DNA of 5,375 nucleotides. Source: a candidate division TA06 bacterium SM23_40. GTDB lineage: Bacteria; LJUI01; SM1-40. The stretch lies in assembly GCA_001303705.1 (NCBI GenBank), contig LJUI01000173.1:1-5375 (forward strand), read 5' to 3'. Below the pieces are notes generated by a model, which saw only the letters and a program-made list of their open reading frames with translations, was not told the origin of the DNA and made no database searches. Of the stretch, positions 5,041-5,375 are shown in pieces (position 1 is the stretch's first letter; each line of letters begins with the position of its first letter). The translations under genes and the position numbers were made by a program.

Positions 5041-5375
5041 ATGAGAACGTTGATACTTCTGATGGTTCTGCTGGTTCCGCTCGGTGCGAACGCGCAGACT
5101 ACGTTCGAGCGCACGTACGGCGGTTCGGGTGACGACTATGCCTATTCGGTTGCCGAGACGGACGATGGTGGGTACATCGTCGCCGGATGGACCTGGTCCT
5201 TCGGCCCGGGCATACCGGATATCTATCTGGTCAAGACAGACGGAGCGGGGGATACGGTCTGGACGCGGGCCTACGGCGGCTCACTGGGTGATTTTAGCTA
5301 TTCAGTTGAGCAGACGGATGATGGTGGGTATGTCGTCGCTGGATACACCTTTTCGTTCGGCGCGGGGGTCGCCGA
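5041..5375 (+). CDS. Second exported propeller-repeat protein, paralogue of the preceding gene (partial, cut by right edge)
   Basis: The first 111 codons are present and open to the edge of the window. The product begins with a signal peptide (MRTLILLMVLLVPLGANA, likely cleaved before Q19). TTFER follows and then the same 52-residue repeat seen in the upstream gene: one full unit at residues 25-76 and most of a second from 77. The spacing of signal peptide, the F-E-R segment and the first repeat at residue 25 is identical to the upstream protein, so the two are tandem paralogues rather than convergent repeats. The total number of repeats and the presence of a FlgD-like tail cannot be known from this window; seven repeats and the same tail are the prediction. 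It probably shares a transcript with the upstream gene. Confidence 0.85.
   Translation, partial: MRTLILLMVLLVPLGANAQTTFERTYGGSGDDYAYSVAETDDGGYIVAGWTWSFGPGIPDIYLVKTDGAGDTVWTRAYGGSLGDFSYSVEQTDDGGYVVAGYTFSFGAGVA
5113..5375 (+). repeat. 156-bp propeller-blade repeats of the second gene (partial)
   Basis: The first unit is complete (5113-5268) and the second begins at 5269 and runs off the edge. Both keep the GG, SV, T-x-DGG, SFG and D-x-YL signature and the D-T-V-W-T-R end. They align with the 3591-4664 units without gaps, so this DNA is a potential substrate for homologous exchange between the two genes. Confidence 0.88.

Overview
This is a moderately GC-rich bacterial window (about 60% by eye). 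It holds one complete TonB-dependent outer-membrane receptor gene, one complete gene for a secreted repeat protein, and the first part of a second, closely related repeat-protein gene, all on the + strand. The receptor places the organism among Gram-negative (diderm) bacteria. A carboxypeptidase-regulatory-like domain ahead of the plug, an export signal on every product, and an Asn-Pro-Phe / FlgD-like C-terminal tail are typical of the FCB group (Bacteroidota relatives and candidate phyla around Zixibacteria, KSB1, Latescibacterota and Eisenbacteria). The exact lineage cannot be read from this window.

Layout. Bases 1-182 hold a degenerate tandem repeat of about 52 bp: three full units and the tail of a fourth, so the array runs off the left edge. 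Bases 183-350 show no gene, only small inverted repeats. A good sigma70-type promoter (TTGACA, 17 bp, TATCCT) lies at 351-379. A perfect 20-bp tandem duplication (401-440) follows in the predicted leader, and the receptor gene runs from 461 to 3235. Its first ~60 codons look unlike the rest, so the true start is uncertain. The 283-bp gap 3236-3518 has hairpins and short direct repeats but no convincing terminator or promoter. The gene at 3519-4985 encodes a signal peptide, seven 52-residue repeats and a FlgD-like C-terminal domain. After 55 bp a paralogue starts at 5041 and is cut by the right edge in its second repeat.

Biology. The repeat matches the general pattern of seven-bladed beta-propeller (SBBP-like) repeats. 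The last unit lacks exactly the final six residues, and the short segment just after the signal peptide resembles those residues. That is what a circularly closed, 'Velcro' seven-bladed propeller predicts. The most economical reading is a cell-surface set: an outer-membrane importer of unknown substrate next to a tandemly expanded family of exported propeller proteins that may be anchored or secreted through a type IX-like tail. A functional link between receptor and propellers rests only on adjacency and shared strand. No established system is recognised. The tandem propeller family and the unexplained repeat array are the parts most worth following.
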